A stretch of 23,403 nucleotides of DNA, taken from the NCBI GenBank assembly GCA_001970855.1, contig LSSN01000558.1:1-23403 (forward strand). The letters run 5' to 3'. The position numbers and the translations under genes are program-made. Numbering within the stretch: position 1 is the stretch's first letter; each line of letters starts with the position of its first letter. This DNA is from Smittium culicis. Lineage: Eukaryota; Kickxellomycota; Harpellomycetes; Harpellales; Legeriomycetaceae. Positions 1-10,540 of this stretch are shown here, piece after piece. The notes beneath the pieces were generated by a model that saw only the letters and a list, made by a program, of their open reading frames with translations, was not told the origin of the DNA and did no database searches.

Positions 1-1502
1 GGAATATCACACATAATGAAAATACTTTAATGATATAAAATCCGAAACTTAGGGGTTTTACTTAAATTTATACATGTATAATCAACCATTTCTGAAAAAA
101 AATCTTATAATTAAATTCTGGATCACAAATTTTTTTAAATCCAACAAAAATACATTCAATCATTGTTTTATTTCGCTTGAATTTTAATTCAAGTCATTTG
201 AAAATTGTTAATCTATTATATCATTGGATGCTTGTCGCTCTACATTCAATTTTAAAGGTATTTTTTTTACAGTAACGTCATTGAACACCAGAAAAAATAT
301 TCTATTAGCCTTTGGTGCATAAAGATATAAAAATCAATTAAATTGGAGCGGGGGCTATTCTACATTTAAGCTATTCAATATTAAGGCTAACCACAAAGAA
401 GAGTTTAATAATACTATGCGATCGAGACATGGGACTTTTAAATGTTGATTCGAACAATCTACCTCTAGGCTACCGTATATTATGCGTTGATCATATCAAT
501 TGAAATGAGATTTATGAATTTTAAAGAATTTTGAGACAGATGTATTCGATAACGAAAAATCTTTAGAAATTTTGGTATACAACGAGATTATGGAAATGTT
601 ACATAATTATAACTTTAAATTATTCGATTATTTGAGAAAAATCAATCCATAATCATAGGAATTGGTATATTTTCTTGCACCAAAATTCGGAAATGTAACA
701 TCAAATTTAGCCGAATCTATGAAAATTTGAGTATCTTACGAAAGAAGTTAAAAATCACCTTAAGAATTATCAAATATATTATTTAATACCGGTCAAATAT
801 TTTTTTATATAAGAATAAAAGTATAAAAAGGAAAAAAGAACAATTACCCTAAGAAAATTACTACACAATGAATTTTAATATAAATATGTGTTGAAAATAT
901 AAATTATACAAAGTCTTATGCTTTTTTAGTGTAAAAAGAAGTGAAAATAGCAATATATTTGTTGGTATAAATGAAAAAATTGTACTTGACATTATTTCAA
1001 AGAATTTTTGATACCGCGCCTTCATATTATTGGAGTCATGTGTATGTTTAAGCCTGATAATCAGACTTTACTAAACTCGATATAAATAATAGATAAATTA
1101 AAAAAAATATTATATATAGAAATTATCTGTATTGATATATAATCGATAGTATAGTATAATAAAAATTCTACCGAATATAGTTAAGAGATCTGGAAGAAAG
1201 ATGAGAAGGATAAAAAGTAGAGTAAAATAATGGAAAAATAAATAGGGCACGTAAAAAGTGTATTAGAGTTATATAAGACACTTTTTTTTCTAACGGCGAG
1301 TTTATTGAAATGTACATACTATTAAAAAACCTAATAAATATATAAAATTTCTTCCAACTCTCCTCTGAACCTCTAGATTCTCCTTACCTTGCAGGAATTG
1401 GATCAAGCTATATTAAATAGAAGGAATTAAATAAATAACTTATATTATTGAGTTTTAATAAAATATAAATACTCATAATAAGTGTAAAATTAGCTTTTTT
1501 AT

Positions 1503-1526
1503 TAAATGGATAAATGGATAAATGGA
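1503..1526. repeat. 8-bp tandem repeat, three copies
   Basis: Three perfect back-to-back copies of TAAATGGA. It is a simple minisatellite in noncoding DNA, with no functional sign. Confidence 0.9.
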
Positions 1527-1965
1527 TAGAGAATTTTTTTAAATATAAATATACGAAAAATAAATAGAGAGGGTTAAACGGTTTATAATATTATAATAAG
1601 TTTTATCTAATCATCGGTGAATTTTTTTAAATCAGCTTCAGTATAAATAACACATAAATATATTTTTTAATCATTATAATAATGATATTAATCTAATTAT
1701 ACTAGATTGTATATGAAAAAGTTATTTAAAAAACAATAAATTAAGTATTTTGAAGGTTTTATTGCTTTTATATTCTATTACTAATCTTCATTGGATAAGT
1801 TTTGGAATACATAAATTATGCATAGTGTTAAAGTTTATATTCATTTGATAAGTTTCATGTTAAATTAAAACCTTTAGATAGGCATTCCCTCCCTCACCTT
1901 CTGAATTTTATCGTAATTATTAAAATAAAATTGAAATATCGTAATTTTTTGACGTTCTAATAGCT

Positions 1966-1986
1966 TTATTATTATTATTATTATTA
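1966..1986. repeat. (TTA)7 microsatellite
   Basis: Seven uninterrupted TTA units in intergenic DNA; likely length-variable between strains. Confidence 0.9.
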
Positions 1987-2764
1987 TTTTGGAAAATATA
2001 GAAATTGAAAACAGTAAGAGAAAAATTTTACAATCAAATCTATATAAAATTGGTAAATATCACATTTGCTATTTCAATAAGCGAAAATATTTTTTCTACA
2101 AAAAATAACGAAAAAAATAATAAACATAAGCTAAATAAAAGTTTTATAAATCATTGGCTAAATAAAATTTAATAGCAAATAAATACACATTATAAATTAA
2201 CTGTATAACCCAAAAAATAAAAAAATTTAATTTTCTGAATGTGAATTTTGATGTTCCAATTTCGAGTTTAGTTAAATATAAAATCTCTCATTACAATATA
2301 AAGGATTTTATCAGAAAAATAAAATTGCGAATTGAACTAAAAAAACAAAAATTTAATTTAGAAGACTAAAAGAAATATTCAAAATTCAAAATATGTTTTC
2401 TATTGAATTAGAATTTTTTTTGACTTTTTTTACAATTATGCGCTTGGATTTTATTATTTTTGCAAATATACACCTGGTTTTATTTACTTTTGCAATTTCA
2501 TTAAATACTGATTATTTTTTCAATTTTCTCTTAAAATTTTGTTTAGGTAAATGTATAGATAATATATATACTCTCAACATTAGTTTTTAACACATCACTT
2601 GACTTTTTAACGAAACTATTTTATTTTCAGACCCACAAGACACAAAAAATCAGTTTTGTTATTAAATGAAATTATGAATAAATAGTATTTTGTAATTGAT
2701 TCTGAATTCTGAATTTTAATTTTTTTTTATTCACCGAATTTTATTGGCACTATAAGAATAAAAA

Positions 2765-3240
2765 CTAAAGGGGAATGGGATCGACCAACCAACCGAAAGG
2801 TTAACCCAGGAATTGCTTCAATTAGGCTGAATGACATAAGTAACAAGCAGTCATTGAATAAGCTTATTTCAACAAGAATGAATCCGTTCAGATAATTGAG
2901 CTGCTATTCAGAACCTAATTTAGCAGGATTAATAAAGTATAGGCTCTTACCCGAATTTGGGACTGATCGACCTGTCTCTCCGAAAATTTAATGCTAAATA
3001 GTAGACTCTATTGTTTTTTTTTATAGAGAATTTTTTTATTGGAAACAAAATATGTGAGGGTTATTACGTTAAAAGTTAAATAAAGCTAGCTAAGAGTTTA
3101 CAAAGATTCGACTGGCAGCTCCAAAAGGCTATTAAAAACTAATTGGTCGCCAGAGTGTGTTAATCCAGGTTTATATGTAAACCATTGGCAGTTGATTGCT
3201 GCCTAAGTTTTAATAAATTATTTTCGGTTATAAGCGAATG
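2765..3240. other. G+C-richer island with several short hairpins, unidentified
   Basis: This stretch is visibly richer in G and C than the surrounding 5 kb and has no long open frame. It holds several short perfect inverted repeats: AACC-GAAA-GGTT at 2791-2802 (a GNRA-type loop), GGTTTA-TATG-TAAACC at 3168-3183, and GGCAG/CTGCC at 3187-3203. CTGGC at 3112-3116 can pair with GCCAG at 3149-3153. The octamer GATCGACC occurs near both ends of its first half. I could not match it to 5S rRNA, U snRNAs, SRP RNA or a tRNA. It may be an unrecognised structured RNA or the tail of an old mobile element. Confidence 0.3.
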
Positions 3241-3595
3241 ATTACTTAATAATCAATTCTAAATTATCTTTCCAGTGAATGAATAAAGCTTTATTGTCTA
3301 AATTTACATTTTATAGGTTTTTTCCACGACTGATTTGTGTATTTCCCATACAGCCAACGCGTGAATAGTATTTATTTCTGGGATAAGGTTTTTGAATTTT
3401 TTAAGGCCATTTGAAATATCTACAAATTCTATTTCTTTTTAAGTCATTCCTCTCTTTTCTTATATTATTGAATTATATAATCGATTTTCTATTCTTTTCC
3501 AATACCCCCAAATTTTAACACTAACGGCTTTATATAGTTTAAATATTTGAGGGGACAATCACAAAAAGGTAATTTAAGCTTTTCTGACGGAATAA

Positions 3596-3642
3596 ATGCT
3601 CTCATAGAGCATGGAGTTCTCTATGATCCTTGGTAGAACTCC
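3596..3642. repeat. Two adjacent perfect hairpins
   Basis: ATGCTCT-CAT-AGAGCAT (3596-3612) is a 7-bp stem with a 3-nt loop. It is followed directly by GGAGTTCT/AGAACTCC (3613-3620 with 3635-3642), an 8-bp stem with a 14-nt loop. They lie near the probable 3' end of the LINE relic. Confidence 0.7.
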
Positions 3643-4118
3643 CACATGAATGATTTAATTCTGGGCTTGACTTCTAGCTGCTATATATTTTTTTCAATTA
3701 GGAATTATATTTGGAATTTCAGGTACATTTCATTTCTTAAAGTTAAAAATGTCAATTTTTCTATTAGATGTAGATTTATTTGAAAAATAATTTCTAGCTA
3801 CCTCTATAATTTTCCATTTGTTCTTCACATAGAATCAGTTTGTCGTATGGTAGATAGTTGGGTTGATATTCATCTTCAGCGTTCAGCATACAGTTTTCAT
3901 TTGCCTCATTTTTAATTAAATCTCCAAGTGTAAATATCTTTTCTTTGTAGCATAGATCGAAAATTGTTTTTGAAAATTATAAATTAGCAAAAAAGGATTT
4001 TTTAGTTCCACAAAGGACCAACTGTGAAAATCTGTTGAGATTCCCCCATATAGTTTATACCAACATTCTACGAGATATTTCTAGTACTTATCCAGGTTTC
4101 AGTTTTTTATTTTTATTT

Positions 4119-4128
4119 CCCCCCCCCC
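4119..4128. repeat. C10 homopolymer
   Basis: Ten C in a row within the LINE relic, striking in such AT-rich DNA. It sits between readable pieces of the ORF2 C-terminal region. Confidence 0.85.
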
Positions 4129-4199
4129 TGGTTTATTAATAAAGTCGATGGACTTGTGTATATAAATTTTTCTTTTTTAGTCATTCCATAGGTATAATT

Positions 4200-5513
4200 T
4201 GTCAGCAATGTCTCAAGTGATGGGCACCAAATTTTTGGATTTTTGGATCAGTAAGCCAACAGAAATTTTTTGGGAAGGAGGGCCTTGGATTGATAATCTA
4301 ACTTTATCAAAACTAGAAATCCATATTTTCTTTTCTTATTAAGGTTAGTATATTTTATTGTATTTATTATTTGTCCTAATACAAAGTTTGATTTTTTTTT
4401 AGTATTTAGGATAAATTCTTTTCCTAGTGGAATTTGAGAGAATATAGATCATAGTCTGCTCGATATCAATGAATTTAACACCAAAGCTCTTCCTGAAATT
4501 TTCAGTTCTCTTTTATTATAAATTTCAATTTTTTTCCAGGTTTAATTCTATATTCTGTTCGATCTTTTTAGTTGATATCCTTTTATTGTTAAATAATAAC
4601 CCTAAATATTTGATGTCACAATTTTTAATGTATTTCAACGGCAAGTACAAATTTGAGTGTCCTATTCTGGTATATAACGATTTTTCATTGTTTATTTTTG
4701 CGTTTAATGCTTTTTCATTTTCTTTTATTAATCTGAAAATTTTATTAACATCTAAATGTGAATTAGTGGCTATCATTACATCGTCAGCAAAGGCCATTGT
4801 TTTAATTTTTTTTCTTTTCCTTAGAGATATTTATTCCATTCAGGCCATCCCTTAATGCTATAAGTAGTGTCTCGATTACTAGGTTATACAGTATAGGAGA
4901 TAGGGGGTTTCCTTGAATAATCCCTTGCTTGATTTTAATTACTTCAGTAAGACCTCCATTTACTTTGATCCTAGCTTCGGATCCCACATATACTGAAAGA
5001 ATCAAATCTGTAAAGAAACTTCTGATATTATATGCATCAGGACATTTTTTTAGATACGATAAATCAACTTGGTCGTATGATTTTTAATTGATCAAATAAA
5101 AATAGTGCTTCTGTGTTCATGATAGGGAATATTTTCCCCATTTCTAGTATATAATTCAGAGTATATATGTTATTTGATATACTTCTTACTTTTTTAAAAC
5201 CTGATTGGTATATAGATATTAATTTTTTTATATCTAGTTGCATTCTATTTGATAATATTTTTGTCAATAACTTTACATCGCTGTTTGTTAATGAGATTGG
5301 TCTTCAGTTTTCTAGATTCATTATGTCCTCATTTATCGCCAATAGAATTATTTTAGACTGCTTAAATGATTTTGATGTAGTTTTATCATATTTTATTCTA
5401 TTGAACAGCTTATTTAGTATTGGAATTAATTGGTCTTTAAATTCTCTATAAAATTCATAAGTTATCCCATCAGGGCCAGAAGAACTGTTTAATTTACTAC
5501 TATTATATTTCAT
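4200..5513 (-). pseudogene. LINE reverse transcriptase domain, broken
   Basis: Fragments in three frames rebuild a recognisable RT. RT1 is at the 5' end (SSGPDGITYEFYREF, just below 5513). RT2 follows at about 5304 (RPISLTN, preceded by TGA where a Trp is usual). Then come LLTKILSNRM and QSGFKKVRSISNNIYTL (about 5267-5150). A KSYDQVDLSYLKK segment near 5080 resembles the L1 KAYDRVDW block and is reached only after a +1 shift. QGNPLSPILYNL is near 4920. MAFADDVMIA begins at 4797 with the catalytic Asp pair intact, then KYLGLLFNN. A run of eight A just before FADD shifts the frame. Catalytic motifs survive, but the reading frame does not. Confidence 0.85.
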
Positions 5514-5689
5514 GGGGTGGTCATATTAATTTGTTATCATCTTTATTGGATAAAACATCGAAATTCCAAAAACCAATAAGATTCTAATATGTAATTAAGT
5601 AAGTATCTATAAAAATTTTATATTTAATAATGAAAGTCCGTTATTATGATATCCTTATCGAACTTCCTTTTGAAAAGTTAAAAGGGTTC

Positions 5690-5701
5690 GGGGGGGGGGG
5701 G
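5690..5701. repeat. G12 homopolymer
   Basis: Twelve consecutive G between the linker and the RT domain of the LINE relic. It has no counterpart in known LINE coding sequence and breaks the frame. It may be a real slippage tract or a sequencing/assembly artefact. Confidence 0.85.
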
Positions 5702-5732
5702 TGGAACTTAATACGATCACACCATTCATATA

Positions 5733-6130
5733 CTATTGATTAATCTTCGCAATAAAGGGCTCTATTAATATTAGATTTACGTCATTCCGTATTTTTGATT
5801 CACAAAAGTCTTTTTTTGGATCATTTGATTCGATATTGTTTAATTTATTAGTTATTTTATTTGTTAGATATTCTTGATATTTTGTATCACATATTTCATC
5901 AACAAATATTATGGTGTAAAAGATACTTATAGTCATATTTATTTCATTTTCATAATTGGTTGATTTTTCATTCTCTTCTTTTATTTTTAATATTTTTTTT
6001 GGTTTTTCTCTTGATTTAATCAAACCATAAAAGTATTTATTTGATTTTTCTTTACTTTCAATTCATTTAAATCTAGATCTAATAACCAAACCTTTTATTG
6101 ATTTATCCCAGTATTCTTTACTTTTTATTT
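5733..6130 (-). pseudogene. LINE ORF2 linker between endonuclease and RT
   Basis: The minus strand reads EYWDKSIKGLVIRSRFK, then TGA (6065-6063), then IESKEKSNKYFYGL. This matches the conserved L1-family RxRWIxxGEKSTKYFxxLE block with TGA in place of the Trp. A Lys/Asn/Glu-rich linker follows to a stop at 5733. Confidence 0.75.
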
Positions 6131-6322
6131 ATTATTAGATTTGACCTAGATATTGATATTTCCTCATCATGTGTTCATTTATTTTGATATATAACAAAAT
6201 CGGTTTATATCAATTTCTGCTATAAGATATTAATTTTTTTGTTTTGATTTGTTTTGTTTGTTTTCTAATTTATTCCGAATTCTTTACTCATTCTTGAAAT
6301 ATTTTCTTTATTCTCCCATCAA

Positions 6323-7200
6323 TCAATTATGCACTCTTCTTTGATCGAAATTTGAAACTAAGTTCAAAAAATTTTCTCTATATTTGGCTCTTTTGAGATG
6401 AGAGCAGCTCATAAACCAATCTTGATCCTTTCCTACTGCTCTAGCCTTGCTTTTTAATCTATCTATTCTTAATATTAGGTGGTCAGATGTGTTACCAGCA
6501 AAGGTATTTAGATTACTGTATTTCGATTCAACTCCTACTGAAACCATTATATGGTCTATACGAGCTTTATAACTATTACAGGTATTCAACAAAGTGTAGA
6601 AAGGGCACCTTCTAGGTTCTAAATCGCAAGTATTTACTATTTTTAGTTTATCTATTAGTTTTTTTAGTCTCAATCATTCTGATGGTTGTTTTTTTTTTTG
6701 AGGAATTCTGTCACTTTTGCTATCCTGTGTAATATTTAGATCTTCCATTACCACTGTATCTTTGTTGGATTCTACCATATCGTCAATTATCTCAAAAAAT
6801 CTGATTCTTCGAATTTTGACTGCAGGTGCGTATATTCAGACTGTATTTAGAGCAAAATTATTTTCTGTATTTATTATTTCAGTTATAATTATTCTTCCTT
6901 ATTGGAGTATTTTTATTTTTTTAACTTTGTATTTACTACAGTTTGTGAGAATAGCTATTTTAGATGTCTATATAGATTCAAATACCCAATTTTTTTTCCA
7001 AAAGAAATTTCTACTCTCATCGAAGTTTGTCTCTTAAATACACATAATATCTATGTTTGTTTTTTTAATAAACTTGAAGGTTTGTATTCTATTAGCATCA
7101 TTGCGTAATCCTTTTACATTCTAGGTTACCAGTCTGATTTTATTGATAAGATCCTTATCTCTCGACTTTATGATTAGTCCGACGCCGTTATTCATTAAGT
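6323..7200 (-). pseudogene. LINE APE-type endonuclease domain, broken
   Basis: Minus-strand pieces follow the exonuclease/endonuclease/phosphatase fold. First comes RLVT-stop-NVKGLRND (the usual TWNV(R/N)G block, TAG at 7123-7121). Next is MCI-stop-ETN (the QET metal-binding block, TAA at 7036-7034). Then come NTV-stop-IYAP, VVMEDLNIT (normally GDLN), RIDHIMVSV, and finally GNTSDHLILRID, the conserved SDH block, in the last open segment 6673-6323. The element nicked target DNA for insertion when intact. At least six in-frame stops lie in the domain. Confidence 0.8.
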
Positions 7201-7274
7201 GATAATTTAGGTATACATATATTTTTTGCATTAATATTATTATTATTTTAAAATTATGTTTAATTTATATTATT

Positions 7275-8570
7275 TTAGTGAATTACTTCCTTCGATATAT
7301 TATCTACAGGAGTTGTGATTTCATCTATTTCGATTGTTTCTTTTTGGCTCATACATACATCATCATTGACATCTAGATCCAGGTCATGGTTCTTTGATGA
7401 AATACTATCATTTTCTTCATTTTTTCTATTTCTATTTTCTTCCATTTCATTTTCAATAGAGTTAGTTTTGGGATTTATGGTATTGTTATGTTTTTTTAAA
7501 TTATCATTCAGTTTTGGATACCCTTTGTCCTCTTTCTCGTATATTTCAGGCGATTCAATACTATAATCGTGTGAAGTTGGGGTATTCTTGTGCATAATAA
7601 CATTTTTTTCTGGATTTTTTGTAAGATTATTTAGCGCTGTTACATAAACTGGAGGGAAAATACTTTTTGCATTGTTAACATTTACCATTGCAGATTTATT
7701 GGATAGATTTGTATAATTTTTAGTTTCAGTTTTATTTTTTTTTAATTCTACGTTATTATTATTAGCGTTTTATTTACCCAAAAATTTTTTACAATTGGTA
7801 CAGGGTTTTTTCCAAACATGACTTCTTTTGTTTTTGGGAAACTGATCTTTCTTTTTTTGATATCAGTAACACCAGGGTTTATAGGATCTGTTCTTTCAAA
7901 CTTAAACTCTTTTCTTAAATTTGGAGTATTATAATATAATTTGCCAATTATTATATAATTTGCTAATTATAAGATTTATTGTTTTAGTATTTATAACCTA
8001 GTTTATTGGAATTCGATTCTTTTATCCTTTTTCAGATGTAAAAAATATTTTTATGTTTTTAGTAGAGTGCCATTCTGACCATACAATGTTAAATGCAAAT
8101 ATATCGTGAATACATCCTAGTTTACTAAGTTTTTCTTCTACACCTTTCAAAATATCTATTATATTTATATTTTTATTTCACGTACTGAGATATTTAAGAT
8201 ATTACCATTACTATCCACCATTTTGTAAAATAATATTTTCACCATTTTTTACTAATATATTCCTTAAGTACAATGCTATACAATCTTTCTCAGTATGAAA
8301 GGATAAACTAAGTTTTTAGTGAATTTTTTAAAGTCAAAACCACAATGTATTCTTTAGTTTCGCTTATTAAACCTCTCATTGTATCAGAGATATTGTCTTT
8401 AATCAAGGAGTTATAACATCCGACGAATTTTTCACCTCCTCTTTTTCACATCACAGTATGAGGAGTTCTCATCCTTTCATTGAGCAGATCAATATCCGAA
8501 ACTTTTTTCACTTCAGATTCCAATCCTGGAAAGTGGCTAACTGTTTTTTTTTATAACGTTTTTAGACATT
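7275..8570 (-). pseudogene. LINE ORF1-like region, decayed
   Basis: A possible start MSKNVIKK near 8567 is followed, after a shift in a poly-A run, by SHFPGLESEVKKVSDIDLL and LNERMRTPHT. Then come stretches such as GVEEKLSKLGCIHDIF (about 8130). The last piece, 7688-7275, is intact, hydrophilic and rich in Asn/Glu/Lys, and ends at a stop 75-100 nt before the endonuclease region. Position and composition fit the ORF1 nucleic-acid-binding protein of a LINE. No zinc knuckle or clear RRM could be confirmed, so the assignment rests mainly on context. Confidence 0.5.
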
Positions 8571-9290
8571 ATTTTTGAGTTTTTTTTATTTGTGTATATA
8601 TTTTTTTATTATTTTTTTATTTTTTTTTATTGCTTTCCAGATTTATGGGAATGACTTCCTTTACTATTGAGCTATACTTGGGTACTCGGATAGATTTAGT
8701 TACGTTTTTAAATTCAATTTCTTTTGGTTCCACCCGAAGATCTTTCGATCGATCAGGAGGATCGCCGTTGTTTAACATGATGCTGAGTATTTTGGTCAGT
8801 TGCTAAATATCTAACTTTTTTCGTTTGCAGTCGATCATCGCGGTTGTAGCTAATAATTTCCCTTGTACTGTGTGAATAAATATCACTTTAAAAGATATTT
8901 GACTCCGTACAAATTTCTAATAAATAAGCCACCAAAGATTTTTGGTAATTAGAGTATTGTGGCTGACTCGACTGTTTTCGAACGCTGAACTTGTGTACAG
9001 AGATTTTATTATACTTTTTTTGAAAAATCAGTTCCTCTTGTTTCTAGATGGTACTCCTCTGGAATCAATTTCCTCTTCTTTCTAAGTGGTACTTCTCTGT
9101 AATCGCTGATCGTTACTTTATCTATACCCGTCCAAGGATAATGTAAAAGTATGTGAAATTTTAGTATAGTGTACTTAGAAAAGTATTTAATTAAGCCCCT
9201 AAATCACGGTAAGGCATTTCACTCTTAGAAGATTCAGAATTAGAGGCCGAAGGTGTGGGTACAGAGTTATAAAAAAAGTGAAAATAAATT
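8571..9290 (-). pseudogene. Decayed coding-like stretch upstream of the LINE ORF1
   Basis: The sequence is less AT-rich and two minus-strand frames are readable. One gives QYSNYQKSLVAYLLEICTE (about 8950) and, after a TAA, REIISYNRDDRLQTKKVRYL, ending at TGA 8755-8753. Another gives DPPDRSKDLRVEP and KSIRVPKYSSIVKEV (about 8760-8650). A Ser/Pro-rich piece, NSVPTPSASNSESSKSEMPY, lies near 9260. No family was recognised. It could be an extended or different ORF1, a second element, or relics of a host gene. Confidence 0.35.
9032..9104. repeat. 38-bp tandem repeat, two imperfect copies
   Basis: Copies at 9032-9066 and 9070-9104 match at 30 of 35 positions with a 38-bp period. Because 38 is not a multiple of 3, the two copies would be read in different frames. 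The pair lies on the 5' side of the minus-strand LINE relic. Confidence 0.75.
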
Positions 9291-9690
9291 CAATCTAAAC
9301 AATATATATTTTAATATTTTAATCTGGATAGGATAATATGAAGGCGATCTCTAAACCCATAAATTAAAACCAAATACTTATATTTTTTTGTAATTTTAGT
9401 TTACTAGCTATAAAATTAAAATGCTTTTAAAATCTAATAGTTATTATTTACACTTCTAACATTTAAATAAATTAATCGCAAAGTTTTTTTTATCTGACTA
9501 CAAAAATGCCAAGGCGCGAGAATAAAAAATTGTATTTTATTACGTTACCAACTAATTTTCAATAATCATTGTATCATTAGTCGTTGATTAAGAAAACCAA
9601 AAATTGTATATCTTAGATCCTAAACAAGAATAAGTTTTTATTTTTATATTTTAGAAAATCTAACATTGACCATTTCATTAGAAAATCATT
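9291..9690. other. Intergenic, nothing recognised
   Basis: AT-rich sequence with stops in every frame and no motif that I can support. Confidence 0.5.
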
Positions 9691-10010
9691 ATAAATAGGT
9701 ATTAAGATTTATAAAAGTAATTACTAAATCACTCTTTTATACCGAATTATTAGCCTCTAAATGTAGAATATTGGAACGAGAGGGTTTTGTGAACAATTGA
9801 CGTTTTCAAGCTCCAGCAATTGGGTATCATGAACGCTATCCAGAAATTAAAACATTTCAGCTAAATAATATATTAGGCGTAGTTTGTATGATATCGGAAA
9901 AGTTTAAAGATTGAGTACGATATTCTCAAACCCCTTCTCGAAAAGAATCATTTAAACCTGCTCATAATTTAACATATCTGCCACAGGATAAAAATTCTGA
10001 TTTTTTTTTT
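9690..10010 (+). pseudogene. Decayed coding-like stretch of unknown family
   Basis: One plus-strand frame stays open for roughly 100 codons except for two TGA codons (9798-9800 and 9912-9914). Readable pieces are TELLASKCRILEREGFVNN, RFQAPAIGYHERYPEIKTFQ, LNNILGVVCMISEKFKD and VRYSQTPSRKESFKPAH. The composition (Gly, Pro, His, Arg, Cys, mixed charge) is unlike random translation of AT-rich DNA. TGA may replace Trp codons, as in the nearby LINE relic. I do not recognise the family. A fragment of a transposase or a dead host gene would both fit. Confidence 0.4.
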
Positions 10011-10534
10011 TTATAAAAAAAAATAAAAAGGAGTTTTTCATTGTAATTTATACATATGGAATTCCACCTACAGCATGCTGATAACGCTTAGAATATCGAA
10101 TATTAAACATTCATAAAACAAAATCATTATATTTATTTGTATTTTTCAATTATTACTTGATTAATTAAAAACAAAGCTCAAAGCTACTGTGTTGGTATCA
10201 CCTCTGCCCATAATCATATATAGCCATTATTTTAATAGAAGCACAGTCTAGAAATATGGATATAGAAATAAATTAAACGCTTTAATAAGTGTCAATAATT
10301 GGTTAAAAGTCAAACTTTTGGCTATAAATCTAATTGAGGTGTGTTTTCATAAATATTAGTAATAAATGTTGATGTGTTGATCATTCAATGGCTATGAGCT
10401 AGTGATAGTGTAGCAAAATAAAATAAATTCGGCATTTATAATATAATAGTATTTAGCTTGGCACTTTCAAGGCGCCTTAAGATTTTTTTAATTCTGAAAA
10501 TATTTTAAAGTTAGTGATAATAATAATAACCAAG
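10011..10534. other. Intergenic, nothing recognised
   Basis: AT-rich DNA with T and A homopolymer runs near 10000-10030. I see no gene, RNA gene or repeat family here. Confidence 0.5.
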
Positions 10535-10540
10535 TTTATT
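10535..10540 (-). terminator. Candidate polyadenylation signal for SAC1
   Basis: AATAAA on the minus strand, about 90 nt after the SAC1 stop codon. The motif is common by chance in AT-rich DNA, so position is the only support. Confidence 0.35.

Larger units (their letters stand above)
1..2764. other. AT-rich intergenic DNA, no gene recognised
   Basis: Very AT-rich sequence with dense stop codons in all frames. I see no conserved protein motif, tRNA or rRNA. The only longer open stretch (2393-2590, plus) is a Phe/Ile-rich translation of AT-rich DNA without recognisable motifs. Two small tandem repeats inside it are listed separately. Parts around 340-800 are slightly less AT-rich and could be an old decayed element, but no family could be recognised. 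Confidence 0.6.
3300..8570 (-). mobile_element. Decayed LINE (non-LTR) retrotransposon, L1-like
   Basis: Read on the minus strand, this is a dead autonomous non-LTR retrotransposon. From 5' to 3' it shows an ORF1-like region (about 8570-7275), an APE-type endonuclease (about 7200-6323), a linker with an L1-style EKSNKYFYGL block (about 6100), and a reverse transcriptase (about 5513-4525) with SSGPDGITYEFY, QSGFKKVRSIS, QGNPLSPILYNL and FADD motifs. A C-terminal region is readable in pieces down to about 3300. Every domain carries stops or frameshifts, so it cannot be active. No LTRs, poly-A tail or target-site duplication could be fixed, so both ends are approximate. It is L1-like in domain order and motifs; the exact clade needs a tree. 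Confidence 0.85.

Noticed and set aside
2393..2590. Open frame of 65 codons, plus strand
   Set aside because: Phe/Ile-rich translation of AT-rich DNA with no motif, family signal or splice context.
2963..2985. CTGATCGA followed by CGAAA, resembling a hammerhead ribozyme core
   Set aside because: The core CTGANGA is interrupted by an extra base and no stem II or cleavage site can be formed.
4469..4855. Open frame of 128 codons, plus strand
   Set aside because: Antisense of the LINE reverse transcriptase; hydrophobic shadow with no domain.
6717..7566. Several plus-strand open frames
   Set aside because: Antisense shadows of the minus-strand endonuclease and ORF1 regions of the LINE.
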